From assembly GCF_016862095.1 (NCBI RefSeq), contig NZ_BOMH01000041.1:1-64000 (forward strand): a stretch of DNA of 64,000 nt, read 5' to 3'. The notes under the pieces are model-generated. The model was not told the DNA's origin. It was given only the letters and a program-made list of their open reading frames with translations, and made no database searches. Source of the DNA: Actinoplanes cyaneus. GTDB lineage: Bacteria; Actinomycetota; Actinomycetes; Mycobacteriales; Micromonosporaceae. The position numbers were made by a program, and so were the translations under genes. Within the stretch, counting starts at the first letter, position 1. Each line of letters begins with the position of its first letter. This document shows positions 36,108-44,701 of this stretch, piece after piece.

Positions 36108-36167
36108 CGACCCAGTCTGATGGAGAGCGCCGCGGCCCGTTGCCCCGTGATGCCGGGGCGAACGAGC

Positions 36168-36992
36168 TCATCCGACCGGCTGGGAGACCAGGGCGCGCAC
36201 CTGCTGGAAGCGCGCGGCGTCCACGCTGCCGGGCACCGCCGTGTACGCCAGGATGCGCAGATCCGTGCCGACCACGGTGAACACGTCGCAGTCGAGGGTG
36301 ATCGGGCCGACGACCGGGTGCGTGAACGTCTTCAGCCTGGGGCGCTCGCCGACCATCACGCTTTCCGCCCACATCCTGGCGAACGGCGCGCTGACCTGCT
36401 CCAGCCTCGCCACGAGCGAGCGCACCTCCGGATCCCGCGGGTAGCGCACGTGTGTCGCCCGCAGGTCCGACACGAGACCGCGCCGCAGCTGATCCCGCTC
36501 GGCCGGGGTGCGCACGGCACAGAGCTCGGAACCGGTGAACTCCTCGAAGATCAGATTCCGGGACGGGTCCACCTCGCCGAGCAGCGCGACCCATGTCGGA
36601 TTCGCCGTCAACAACTTCCAGTACGACGTGTAGACGCCGACCGCCGCGTCGGGCATGCGGGCGACCAGACGCTGCACGCTGCCCGGGATGTCGGTCGGCA
36701 CTGTCCTCGGCAGGGGCGCGGGCAGGCCGGCCGCGACGTAGAGCTGGTCACGCTCGAGGGCGGTCAGCTGCAGCACCCGGGCGAGGGCGGCGACGACCTG
36801 CTCCGACGGGCGGTCGGCCCGGCCCTGCTCGAGCTGGGTCACGTAGTCGGCGGACAGGCCGGCCAAGATCGCCACCTCCTCCCGGCGCAGGCCGGGTGTC
36901 CGGCGACGGCCGGCGGGAAGGCCCGCGGCGGCCGGTTGGAGACGGGCTCGCCACGCTCGCAGAAGGGCGGAGAAGCCGCCGGGTTGGCTCAC
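36168..36992 (-). CDS. Helix-turn-helix regulator with MmyB-like ligand domain
   Basis: A 274-aa XRE protein. The N-terminal helix-turn-helix has the typical RRTPGLRREEVAILAGLSADYVTQLEQGR followed by PSEQVVAALARVLQL. Residues 105-270 are the MmyB-like PAS-type domain (SYWKLLTANPTWVALLGEVD to HPVVGPITLDCDVFTVVGTDLRI), believed to bind a fatty acid. The neighbouring divergent SDR gene is the usual target in this arrangement. Confidence 0.92.
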   Translation of the reverse strand: MSQPGGFSALLRAWRARLQPAAAGLPAGRRRTPGLRREEVAILAGLSADYVTQLEQGRADRPSEQVVAALARVLQLTALERDQLYVAAGLPAPLPRTVPTDIPGSVQRLVARMPDAAVGVYTSYWKLLTANPTWVALLGEVDPSRNLIFEEFTGSELCAVRTPAERDQLRRGLVSDLRATHVRYPRDPEVRSLVARLEQVSAPFARMWAESVMVGERPRLKTFTHPVVGPITLDCDVFTVVGTDLRILAYTAVPGSVDAARFQQVRALVSQPVG

Positions 36993-37093
36993 CGCGCAAC
37001 CTTAGTCCGGGTTCTGCGGCCCTGGGTGGTACTGCTGGTCATAGGGAGAACGGTCTTACGACGCCCCGCCGGAATCGTGTGAGGGTTACCGGC

Positions 37094-37789
37094 ATGACGA
37101 CGACATTCATCACCGGCGGTAACAAGGGACTCGGCTACGAGACGGCTCGGCGGCTCAAGGAGCTCGGTCACCAGGTGGTTATCGGTGGCCGCGACGCCGG
37201 CCGGACGCGGGAGGCCGCGGAGACCCTCGGCGTCGACTGGGTCGCGATCGACGTGACCTCCGACGAGTCGGTGGCCGCGGCCGCCGAGCAGGTGCGGGCC
37301 CGGTTCGGCGGCCTGGACGTGCTCATCAACAACGCCGGGGTCTCCGGTTTCATCGGTGACATGGCGAAGTTCGACGGCCCCGAGGTCCTCTCCGTCCTGG
37401 ACACCAACACGGTCGGCCCGGTCCGCACGATGCACTCCTTCCTCCCCCTGCTGCAGGAGTCGTCGGCGCCCGTCGTCGTCAACGTCAGCAGCGGTCTCGG
37501 CTCGTTCGGCGTGCGGGCCGACGAGTCCAAGGTCGAGCACTCGGTTCCCTGCCTGGGGTATTCGGCGAGCAAGGCCGCCCTCACCATGCTGACCACGGTC
37601 TACGCGCGCTTCCTCCCGGCTCTGCGGATCAACGCGGTCGACCCGGGCTACACCGCGACCGACCTCAACGGCCACTCCGGCCCGCAGACCGTCACGGAGG
37701 GCACCGACGCCATCGTCGCGCTCGCCACGATCGGCCCGGACGGCCCGACCGGCACGTTCAGCGACCGGCACGGCGTGCTCCCCTGGTGA
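37094..37789 (+). CDS. Short-chain dehydrogenase/reductase
   Basis: A 231-aa SDR. NADP-binding TGGNKGLGYE near the start, GGRDAGR after strand 2 (an Arg that favours NADPH), NNAGVSG, catalytic Ser in VNVSSGLGSFG and YSASK. The ATG at 37094 has GAGGG upstream. Substrate unknown. It is divergent from the XRE/MmyB-type regulator at 36168. Confidence 0.92.
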   Translation: MTTTFITGGNKGLGYETARRLKELGHQVVIGGRDAGRTREAAETLGVDWVAIDVTSDESVAAAAEQVRARFGGLDVLINNAGVSGFIGDMAKFDGPEVLSVLDTNTVGPVRTMHSFLPLLQESSAPVVVNVSSGLGSFGVRADESKVEHSVPCLGYSASKAALTMLTTVYARFLPALRINAVDPGYTATDLNGHSGPQTVTEGTDAIVALATIGPDGPTGTFSDRHGVLPW

Positions 37790-37800
37790 GCCGGTAAGGG

Positions 37801-37930
37801 CCGGCCCATCAAGGGCCGGCCGCCCGCAAGTCGACCCGCCAGAGGCCGGCCGCCTGCAACCCGACCATCAGGGGCTGGCCGCAAGCCGGCCCATCAGGGG
37901 TCAGCCGCCCGCGAGCCGGCCCATCATGCG
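37801..37930. repeat. 30-bp tandem repeat, 4.5 units, running into a gene end
   Basis: Units at 37801-37830, 37831-37860, 37861-37885 (five bases short), 37886-37915 and half a unit at 37916-37930. The unit runs CCGGCCCATCAGGGGCCGGC, then CGCCCGCAAG. The last one and a half units form the stop codon and final residues (MMGRLAGG) of the flavin monooxygenase on the minus strand. Confidence 0.8.
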
Positions 37931-38983
37931 CACCGAGTTCTCGACGGTGTCAAAGCCGCGCGGGAGCATGACCCTCTCATAGTCGGCGACCGCGTCGAGC
38001 AGATCCTTTCCGGACAGCAGCTCGGCGGCGAGGGTCGCGGCGTCCTGCAGGGCGGCGTTGGCGCCGACGCCCCCGGCCGGCGGCATCGCGTGAACCGCGT
38101 CGCCGAGCATCGTCACGGGACCGGATCGCCACGGCTCGATGCGGTCGCTGGCACGCAGGGTGATCGGGAAGAAGGAGGTGCTGTCGCCGTACGCGACAAG
38201 GCTCTTGATCGTCGGGTGCCAGCCGCTCGTCGCCTCGATCACCATGGCGTGCAGGTCGCCGCCGACTCGGTCCGGTGTCGTGACGAGGGCGATCATCAGG
38301 TATCCACCGGGGCGATCGCGGTAGCGCACCGGGGCGAAGCCGGCGCCGGCGCCGTTGTCGCCGGCGACCCAGCAGAACCCGCGGTTGAAGTCGGCCGGGA
38401 TCAGGGGCTCGGTCGCGGCGTCGATCGGCATCCTTCCGTAGACACAGCGCAGACCGAGATCCCGGGGACCGGGGCCCGGAGCCAACTGCCGCCGGACGGC
38501 CGAGCCCACCCCGTCCGCGCCCACGAGCAGGTCGCCCTCGTCGGAGCCGCCCTCGGCGAACTCGACGCGGACCCGCCCCGCATCGGTCACCTGGTAGGCG
38601 GCGACCGTCCGCCCGAAGAACACCCGGTCGTCGAGCCCGGTCAGGAGCCCACGCCGGAACGTGTCCCGGTCCACGTTGCTGAGGTCGCTCGGCGGGATGC
38701 CGGGGAACTCCTGCGCGAAGACCCGTTCGAGCCGCTGTGTGAAGGTCGCGACCAGGTCCCCGTTCACGCCGCTGGTGTCACGGACCCGGTCGAGGACCGC
38801 GGGCGGCAGGCAGGCGCGCAGAGCGGCGTTCCCGTTCGCGTCGATGTGGATGCGATACCCCTGGTCGCGGGTCTGCGGCGTCGGGTCCTGCTCGTGGACG
38901 ACGACGTCGACGCCGCCCTGTCGCAGCGCTTGCGCGAGGGCGAGACCGCCGATGCCCGCCCCGCTGATCAGTACTCGTGTCAT
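37901..38983 (-). CDS. FAD-dependent monooxygenase (PHBH/TetX-like)
   Basis: A 360-aa group A flavoprotein monooxygenase: FAD-binding GAGIGGLALAQALRQ (8-22) with the ribose-binding Glu in VVHEQDP, the DG motif in LLVGADGVGSAVR, and the late GDAVHAMPPAGGVGANAALQDA. It likely hydroxylates an aromatic or polyketide substrate. The ATG at 38983 fits the domain start. It is divergent from a TetR gene that probably controls it. Its 3' end is made of the 30-bp tandem repeat. Confidence 0.9.
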   Translation of the reverse strand: MTRVLISGAGIGGLALAQALRQGGVDVVVHEQDPTPQTRDQGYRIHIDANGNAALRACLPPAVLDRVRDTSGVNGDLVATFTQRLERVFAQEFPGIPPSDLSNVDRDTFRRGLLTGLDDRVFFGRTVAAYQVTDAGRVRVEFAEGGSDEGDLLVGADGVGSAVRRQLAPGPGPRDLGLRCVYGRMPIDAATEPLIPADFNRGFCWVAGDNGAGAGFAPVRYRDRPGGYLMIALVTTPDRVGGDLHAMVIEATSGWHPTIKSLVAYGDSTSFFPITLRASDRIEPWRSGPVTMLGDAVHAMPPAGGVGANAALQDAATLAAELLSGKDLLDAVADYERVMLPRGFDTVENSVRMMGRLAGG

Positions 38984-39018
38984 GCCGGGCAGGCTATCAA
39001 CCATATGCATGCTCGTGT

Positions 39019-39059
39019 CAATCAGATGATTACTTGATTGTGTCAGGTGGGCGTATGAT
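39019..39059 (+). promoter_or_regulatory. TetR operator and leaderless tetR promoter
   Basis: CAATCA-N10-TGATTG (39019-39040) is a palindrome centred in the gap between the monooxygenase and tetR genes. TATGAT at 39054-39059 ends six bases before the GTG start of tetR, so the tetR mRNA is probably leaderless. TetR binding here would shut off both genes. Confidence 0.55.
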
Positions 39060-39065
39060 CGACGC

Positions 39066-39698
39066 GTGACATCACCACGTCCGCGCAGGTCACCAGCACC
39101 GCAGAACCGGCAGCGCGACCCCGAGCGCACCCGCCAGAAGATTCTGGAGGCGGCCGCCGCGGAGTTCGCTGAGCACGGCTACGCCGGCGCCCGCACCAGG
39201 GCGATCGCGTCCCGGGCGGGAGTGAACCAACAGCTCGTGTCGTACTACTTCGGCGGCAAGGAGGGCCTCTACCGCGCGATGTCGGAGCGGTGGGCGCAGC
39301 GCCGCGAGGAGTTGGCGCCGCCCGGGTCGTCGATGCCGGAGCAGTTGCGCGGCTACGCGATGGAGACGCTGCGCGACCCCGCCGGGGTGCGCATGTTCGC
39401 CTGGAGCGGCCTGCAGTGGACCGGCCCGGACGACGACCCGGACCGCGACACCCGCACCGAGATGCTCGGCGGCAGCGTCACCCAGCTGCGGGCCCTGCAG
39501 GCGGCGGGCCGGCTGCCGGCCGAGCTCGACCCGGTCTGCCTGGAGATCATGCTGATGGCCGCGTGCATGGCGACGACCACCCTGCCGCACGTCATCGAAG
39601 GGCTGGTCGGTGCCGACCCGCGCTCCCCCGAGTTCGTCGAGCACTACGCCAGACAGGTGGCACTGCTCGCCGAGCACATCGGCCTCGGCGACACCTGA
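39066..39698 (+). CDS. TetR family transcriptional regulator
   Basis: A 210-aa protein with a Pro/Arg-rich leader, the TetR DNA-binding domain (TRQKILEAAAAEFAEHGYAGA, recognition helix RAIASRAGVNQQLVSYYFGGKEGLY) and a helical ligand-binding domain (80-205). GTG start right after a -10 element. It is divergent from the FAD monooxygenase and ends back to back with the AraC gene. Confidence 0.93.
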   Translation: MTSPRPRRSPAPQNRQRDPERTRQKILEAAAAEFAEHGYAGARTRAIASRAGVNQQLVSYYFGGKEGLYRAMSERWAQRREELAPPGSSMPEQLRGYAMETLRDPAGVRMFAWSGLQWTGPDDDPDRDTRTEMLGGSVTQLRALQAAGRLPAELDPVCLEIMLMAACMATTTLPHVIEGLVGADPRSPEFVEHYARQVALLAEHIGLGDT

Positions 39699-40535
39699 TC
39701 AGTCGCGGACAGCCTCGGGTTCGGCCTCCTGCCGGTAACCGCTCAGGGTCAGGCCGAGGACCGAGCGGAACTCGTTGGCCAGGTGAGCGTGGTCGCTGTA
39801 ACCGAGGTCGGCGGCAACGTCGGCCAGGCTGGTGCCCGGCTCGGCCCGTACACGTGCGGCAGCCTCCTGCAGGCGACGGCGCCGGATCATCGTGAGCGGG
39901 GACAGGCCGACATAGCGCGACGCGAGCCGTTGCAACGAGCGGGCCGAGAGGTTCAGCCGCTCGGTGGCGTCCTTGACCGTCCGGATCGAGGGATCCGTAT
40001 CGATGACGTCGGCCATCCGGTTGGCCAGCAGCGCCTCCTGATCCGGCGCCGGGATCTCCGCGGCCAGCCAGGTGCTGAAGGCCTCGATCGCGTCGCGGTG
40101 CCGGGCCGGCGCGTCACCCGGGCCGGACATCGCCCGGCACACCACCTCGTGCAGGACCGGGAAATCCATCTTCTGGTACGTGTCCCGCAGCGCCGCCGGA
40201 TCCGCGACCAGGTGCGGCACCGCCGCCGGGCGCAGCAGCGCGCCGACGCCCCACCCGGTTCCGGTGAGGTCGCGGTAGGAGCTGCGCGTCGTCGGCCCGG
40301 AGAACCCGACCAGGTCCGGCTCGACGACGAGGTTGCTGGCGGGAAAGGCGATCAGGTGCTGGCGGGAGGTGCGGCCGGGCTGGAGCTGCCACTCCGGGAT
40401 CCAGAACCACCGCACGAGCTGGGCCACCGCCTCGGGTGGCGGGAACCGGTCGAACGTCGGCAGCCGCGCGGGGTAGAGAATGCCACGCGGCGCGGTCTTC
40501 TGTCGCGAATCTTCAAGCCGCTCCACTCCGGGCAT
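39699..40535 (-). CDS. AraC family transcriptional regulator
   Basis: A 278-aa regulator. The N-terminal 160 residues are a DUF6597-like sensor (VRWFWIPEWQLQPGRTSRQHLIAFPASNLVVEP). The C-terminus has the two AraC helix-turn-helix units (VKDATERLNLSARSLQRLASRYVG, then SLADVAADLGYSDHAHLANEFRSVLGLTLSGYR). It is divergent, 17 bp apart, from the VOC protein gene, its probable target. Confidence 0.92.
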   Translation of the reverse strand: MPGVERLEDSRQKTAPRGILYPARLPTFDRFPPPEAVAQLVRWFWIPEWQLQPGRTSRQHLIAFPASNLVVEPDLVGFSGPTTRSSYRDLTGTGWGVGALLRPAAVPHLVADPAALRDTYQKMDFPVLHEVVCRAMSGPGDAPARHRDAIEAFSTWLAAEIPAPDQEALLANRMADVIDTDPSIRTVKDATERLNLSARSLQRLASRYVGLSPLTMIRRRRLQEAAARVRAEPGTSLADVAADLGYSDHAHLANEFRSVLGLTLSGYRQEAEPEAVRD

Positions 40536-40552
40536 ACCTACGATCCTGACCT

Positions 40553-41059
40553 ATGAGTGAGACGACCAAGGCCGCGGACGGCCAGTACACCACGAACGGC
40601 ACCCCGCACGGCGCGACGGCACTGACCCCTTTCCTGGTCATCCCGGACTCCCGCGGGGCCATCGACTTCTACACCAGGATCTTCGGCGCGCGGGTGGTCG
40701 ACGTGACCGAGTTCGGCGACGTGGTCGCGCACGCCGTGCTCGACTTCGGCAACGGCCTGCTGCAGCTGGGTGAGCCGCAGCCGGACTACGGACTGATCGC
40801 GCCGCCCGGCGGTGACCAGGACTGCTACTCCATGGGCCTGTACTGCCCGGACGTCGACGACGTGGTGGCCCGGGCCGAGGCGGCCGGCGCCGTGGTGCGG
40901 GAGGCGCCGGCCACCTTCGTCTCCGGTGACCGATTCGCGAGCATCCGGGATCCGTACGGCATCCGCTGGTCGGTCATGACCCGGGTCGAGGACCTCTCCG
41001 AGCAGGAGAGCGCCCGCCGGGTCGCCGAGTGGGCCGCTCAGCAGAGCCAGCCGGCGTGA
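40553..41059 (+). CDS. VOC family protein (glyoxalase/PhnB-like)
   Basis: A 168-aa protein with two beta-alpha-beta-beta-beta units: TPFLVIPDSRGAIDFYTRIFGARVVD and GLYCPDVDDVVARAEAAGAVVREAP, ending in the strand FASIRDPYGIRWSVMTRVE. It could be a lyase, dioxygenase or a binding protein for a small hydrophobic compound. TACGAT at 40539-40544 lies eight bases before the ATG, so the mRNA may be leaderless. The divergent AraC probably regulates it. Confidence 0.88.
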   Translation: MSETTKAADGQYTTNGTPHGATALTPFLVIPDSRGAIDFYTRIFGARVVDVTEFGDVVAHAVLDFGNGLLQLGEPQPDYGLIAPPGGDQDCYSMGLYCPDVDDVVARAEAAGAVVREAPATFVSGDRFASIRDPYGIRWSVMTRVEDLSEQESARRVAEWAAQQSQPA

Positions 41060-41078
41060 CCCGCCGGCAGCCGGGGCG

Positions 41079-42248
41079 TCACGGAAGGAAGACCGCGCGG
41101 ACGCAGCCGTCCTCCTTCTCCTTGAACATGCGGTAGCCCTCCGGCGCCCGGTCCAGCGGCAGCACGTGGGTGGCCAGGTGCTCGGTCTTCAGCTCGTCCT
41201 TCGCCATCCGGTCCAGGAGCATCGGGATGTAGCGCTGGCCGTGCATCTGCGCGCCCCGCACCGTCAGGCCCTTGTTCATCAGGGCGCCGAGCGGGAACTT
41301 GTCGACGAAGCCGGCGTAGACGCCGAGCACGAACACCGAGCCGCCCTTGCGGCAGGCGTGGATGGCCTCGCGGACCGCGATCGGGCGGTCGGTCTGCAGG
41401 CGCAGTTGCTGCTTGATCTGGTCGTACCCGAAGTGCGGCCCGGGCGCGTGCGCCTCCATGCCGACCGCCTCGATGCACACGTCCGGGCCCCGGCCGCCGC
41501 TGCGTTCGCGCAGCTCGGCGGAGACGTCGGTCTTCTCGTAGTTGATCGTCTCCGCGCCGATGTGCCGGTCCACCTGCTGCAGCCGGTTGTCGAGGCGGTC
41601 GATCACGATCACCCGCTCGGCGCCGAGGAGCACCGCCGCGCGGGCCGCCATCTGGCCGACCGCGCCCGCACCCCACACCGCGACGACGTCGCCGGGCTTG
41701 ACCCCGCCCAGGTCGGCGCCCATCCAGCCGGTCGAGGCGGAGTCGGAGGCGAACAGGGCGCGCTCGTCGCTGACGGCCTCCGGCACGGTGAACGCGCCGA
41801 CGTCGGCGAACGGCACCCGGATGTACTCGGCGTGACTGCCGGCGTTGCCACCCATCGCGTGCGAGTAACCGAAGCAGCCGCTCGGCGCGTGCCCCCACAG
41901 CGACTCGGTGATCGCCGGGTTGGTGTTGCCGTTGTCGCAGAGCGAGAAGAGCTTCTGGTCGCAGTACCAGCAGTTGCCGCACGAGATGAACGACGACACG
42001 ACGACCCGGTCGCCGACCCGGTGGTTACGCACGTCCGGCCCGACCTCGACGACCTCGCCGAGGAACTCGTGCCCGAGCACGTCACCCTTCTCCATGAACG
42101 GGATGTACCCGCCCAGCAGGTGCAGGTCGGAACCGCAGGTCACGCTCTTGGTGACCCGCACGATCATGTCACCGGGGTTGCGCAGCTCCGGGTCCGGCAC
42201 GGTGCCGACGGCGAGCTTGTTGACCCCCTGCCACTGCAGCGCCTTCAC
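41079..42248 (-). CDS. Zinc-dependent alcohol dehydrogenase, formaldehyde-dehydrogenase-like
   Basis: A 389-aa medium-chain dehydrogenase: catalytic zinc ligands CGSDLHLLGG and GHEFLGEVVEVG, structural zinc cysteines in CGNCWYCDQKLFSLC, and NAD-binding VWGAGAVGQMAARAAVLLGAERVIVIDR. Length and the ending fit the glutathione-independent aldehyde/formaldehyde dehydrogenase group. GTG start in a four-base overlap with the 142-aa membrane protein gene. Confidence 0.92.
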   Translation of the reverse strand: MKALQWQGVNKLAVGTVPDPELRNPGDMIVRVTKSVTCGSDLHLLGGYIPFMEKGDVLGHEFLGEVVEVGPDVRNHRVGDRVVVSSFISCGNCWYCDQKLFSLCDNGNTNPAITESLWGHAPSGCFGYSHAMGGNAGSHAEYIRVPFADVGAFTVPEAVSDERALFASDSASTGWMGADLGGVKPGDVVAVWGAGAVGQMAARAAVLLGAERVIVIDRLDNRLQQVDRHIGAETINYEKTDVSAELRERSGGRGPDVCIEAVGMEAHAPGPHFGYDQIKQQLRLQTDRPIAVREAIHACRKGGSVFVLGVYAGFVDKFPLGALMNKGLTVRGAQMHGQRYIPMLLDRMAKDELKTEHLATHVLPLDRAPEGYRMFKEKEDGCVRAVFLP

Positions 42249-42673
42249 AGCAGACCTCCCTCGCGGCCCTTGCGGGTGGCCGTCTGCAACGGCCGGTTCA
42301 GCAACGTCGGCGTCGTCGTGGCGGGGCCCGACGGCAGCAGCACGTCGCCGGTCTCGATCAGCGAACGGGTCTCCCGCAAGGCGCGACGCACGTCACCGTC
42401 GGTCACCGAGGAGCCGTCGGGAATGCGTACGGCAATCTCCGTTCCCCGATCTCCCGGAGCGGCCCGCAGGCTGATCTCGACGCCGTCGGCGATCTCGCGC
42501 AGCGAGCCGGGCAGCTGGGTGGCCTGCAGTTCGTCGATAGGCTTGTAAACGGTCAGAACATGAGTGCGATGTGCCGCGGGCCCGCGGGCGGCGCGGCGCC
42601 GTGCGGCAGCCACCGCGACGGTGCCGGCGGCCAGCGGCGCGGCGATCAGAAGCGCTTTTCCGGTACGTCCCAT
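42245..42673 (-). CDS. Hypothetical protein with N-terminal membrane helix
   Basis: A 142-aa protein starting at ATG 42673 (GGAGCG upstream). One membrane helix (about 6-24, GKALLIAAPLAAGTVAVAA) then Arg-rich residues and a folded region with VYKPIDELQATQLPGSL, a charged strand VEISLRAAPGDRGTEIAVRI and a C-terminal helix VRRALRETRSLIETGDVL. Similar proteins occur beside SRPBCC-type and dehydrogenase genes in actinomycetes; the role is unknown. It overlaps the dehydrogenase start. Confidence 0.75.
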   Translation of the reverse strand: MGRTGKALLIAAPLAAGTVAVAAARRRAARGPAAHRTHVLTVYKPIDELQATQLPGSLREIADGVEISLRAAPGDRGTEIAVRIPDGSSVTDGDVRRALRETRSLIETGDVLLPSGPATTTPTLLNRPLQTATRKGREGGLL

Positions 42674-42856
42674 GCGCTCCCCGATTCCACAGGAACCGGC
42701 ACCTAAACCCTCGCCCCCCGACCAGCCCGCCACCGCCGCTGTCAGCAGTCGTCAGAACTCACATCAGGCTGCACCGACGCCCGCACAGCTCGACCACCGT
42801 TGTTGATGGTGATCAACGCTTCGAGGCGGCTCGGGAAGGCACTGGATCGTCCGGCT

Positions 42857-43060
42857 TCACAAGAGCCTGGAGCCGACGGTGTCCGGATTCGCTTCCGAGG
42901 CGTCGGGGAGGACAATGCCGTGGTCGACCAGGAACTGCCGGATGGTCCTGGCGAGCGGTTCGATCTCGTGTTCCTCAATAGAGGCATAGTGGTCGGCGAG
43001 CAGTAGGTCGGCGACGTTGCCGGCGGCACGCCACAACGGTTGGTCGATCAGCATCGACAT
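42857..43060 (-). CDS. Small hypothetical protein (67 aa)
   Basis: A 67-aa helical protein (LWRAAGNVADLLLADHYASIEEHEIEPLARTIRQFL). Its ATG follows the stop of the AlpA-like gene directly (TGAATG), with AGGAG as ribosome site, so both are made from one mRNA. No family recognised. The gap on its far side (42674-42856) is empty. Confidence 0.6.
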   Translation of the reverse strand: MSMLIDQPLWRAAGNVADLLLADHYASIEEHEIEPLARTIRQFLVDHGIVLPDASEANPDTVGSRLL

Positions 43061-43267
43061 TCATCTCCTCTCACCGGGGTCGCGGTAGGTGCGTAGCCAG
43101 GACTCGATCTCGGTGGTTCGCCAGACCCGCCCCATGCGCAGCGACGCCACCGGTGCGGGGAAGTCGGGGCGTTCGGCGAGTTGCTGAATGCGCTGGCGCG
43201 ACAGGCCCATCCGGACCGCGATCTCCCGGGCGCCCATCAACGAAGAATCGGCTGCCGCGTCGGTCAT
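43061..43267 (-). CDS. AlpA/excisionase-like helix-turn-helix protein (68 aa)
   Basis: A 68-aa winged-helix protein: MGAREIAVRMGLSRQRIQQLAERPDFPAPVASLRMGRVWRTTEIESWL, the layout of AlpA and other excisionase-type DNA binders. Such proteins act in excision of elements or as small regulators. No integrase is in the window. It lies 97 bases after the XRE gene and next to a palindrome. Confidence 0.8.
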   Translation of the reverse strand: MTDAAADSSLMGAREIAVRMGLSRQRIQQLAERPDFPAPVASLRMGRVWRTTEIESWLRTYRDPGERR

Positions 43268-43347
43268 CGTCGACAGCCGTCGCGCAGAACATCCTGTCCG
43301 TGCTCCGAGGCCATGGCAGGACGCTATGTCGACCGACCATTCCGAAC

Positions 43348-43363
43348 GGACAGGAAACTGTCC
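43348..43363. promoter_or_regulatory. Palindrome between XRE and AlpA-like genes
   Basis: GGACAG-GAAA-CTGTCC lies directly after the XRE stop codon and upstream of the AlpA-like gene. A second palindrome, CTGATC-GGCCA-GATCAG (43383-43399), covers the end of the XRE coding region. Either could be an operator or a terminator. Confidence 0.4.
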
Positions 43364-43364
43364 C

Positions 43365-44600
43365 CTATATGAGCAACCCGATCTGATCGGCCAGATCAGT
43401 TGCGTCTCGGCGCAAGCTGTCCGGTTCCTTGGTGAATTCCAACGTCATCCGGCGCGCGTGCCCGTTGTAGCGGATGGTCTCCGGCGCGGCCACATACGCA
43501 TCCTTGAGCGTGCGGAGCGCTGCTGCCTTGTCTCCCACCAGTTCCCACGCACGCGCAACCTCGATCAGGTGCCGGCCGCGGCGAGGCTGGGATGGAATCG
43601 CCAAGTTGCTCGCCTTTGTTGCCTGCCTGCGAGCCTCGGCGCCTTGTCGCGCCTCGACCGCGATCGTCACGGCGTGGGCTGACATGATCACCCGGCTGAA
43701 GCTCGTCATCGGCTCGTAGAAGCTGATCGGGAGTGTTCGCGCGATTCTGTCGGCCTGTTCCCACCACCACCACGCGGTGCCGTACTGGCCCGCGCGGGCC
43801 GCCGTGTAAGCCAACTCGTGATGAAGCGCTCCCCAGACAGCCCGAAGATCGTCATTCTCGGTGTTTGCCATGCGAGGCTTCAACGCTTCCATGCCTTCAC
43901 GGTTCACCGCCTCTGCCGCATCGAAGTCGCCGGCGTCTCGATGTGCCTGGGTGGCGAGCCAGATGGCACCGGCCAGTGCGCGGGCGTCGTCGGACTCCTC
44001 GGCCGCCATGAACGACCGCTCGACGAGGCGCCAGAGCAGGCTGGCATCGGGTTGGTAAGCAACGAAGAACTGCGTCAGGTTGTAGACCTGTGCCAGAAGA
44101 GCAAGTGCTCGCCGGCGATCTGCACCGTCAAACTCCCGCGCAGCAAGCCGGGCATCCCGGATGAGGTCGGGCAGCAAGGAGCCCAAGACGGTGCGGTGAT
44201 CAGGTGAGGCGTGCCTGGCCCTCCAGGCTGCGACGAGCCGCTTCTGAAGATCGTCCAGCGACGGCGGCGCCTCAGCATTCCGCAGGCCGACGGCATTGAC
44301 AGCGGCACGGACGGCAGGAAGGGCCGGGTGTCCTGGTCCGCGGAACGTCGTCACGGGCATCGGCTCACCGCCGGTCAGCTGAGCCAGATCCCGCACCCTG
44401 AGGACCTCCGCCAAGCTGATCACGGTGGGGAGCTTGAGCTGCTGAATCTCGCCTCGCTCAACAGCTTTCACCCACCGCCCGCTCTTACCCACGAGGCCGC
44501 CGAGAACATCACGAGTGAGGCCGCGTCGCTGCCGATGGAACATGATCCTCTGCCCCGTACTCAGCGCCGGGTCTTCCGGATCCGGTTCAGCTTCTCGCAT
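43365..44600 (-). CDS. XRE regulator with TPR-like C-terminus
   Basis: A 411-aa protein. ATG 44600 has GAGGAGG nine bases upstream. N-terminal helix-turn-helix (GQRIMFHRQRRGLTRDVLGGLVGKSGRWVKAVERGE) followed by a helical-repeat region of about 320 residues (ALAGAIWLATQAHRDAGDFDAAEAVNREG, WWWWEQADRIA), as in the large actinomycete XRE-TPR family. Such proteins often control development or neighbouring small genes through peptide or protein signals. The two small genes downstream are candidate partners. Confidence 0.88.
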   Translation of the reverse strand: MREAEPDPEDPALSTGQRIMFHRQRRGLTRDVLGGLVGKSGRWVKAVERGEIQQLKLPTVISLAEVLRVRDLAQLTGGEPMPVTTFRGPGHPALPAVRAAVNAVGLRNAEAPPSLDDLQKRLVAAWRARHASPDHRTVLGSLLPDLIRDARLAAREFDGADRRRALALLAQVYNLTQFFVAYQPDASLLWRLVERSFMAAEESDDARALAGAIWLATQAHRDAGDFDAAEAVNREGMEALKPRMANTENDDLRAVWGALHHELAYTAARAGQYGTAWWWWEQADRIARTLPISFYEPMTSFSRVIMSAHAVTIAVEARQGAEARRQATKASNLAIPSQPRRGRHLIEVARAWELVGDKAAALRTLKDAYVAAPETIRYNGHARRMTLEFTKEPDSLRRDATDLADQIGLLI

Positions 44601-44701
44601 CAGGAACAGCCTCCTCGGGCGTCGCTGTTTCCAGGCTACGGCCTGGCGCTTGCGGGCCGCCCAACGAGTTATCGCCGATCGAGAACAGGACATCGGGGCC
44701 C

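Noticed and set aside
42674-43364. Integrated mobile element around the AlpA-like gene
   Set aside because: No integrase, no replication gene, no tRNA target and no direct repeats were found.
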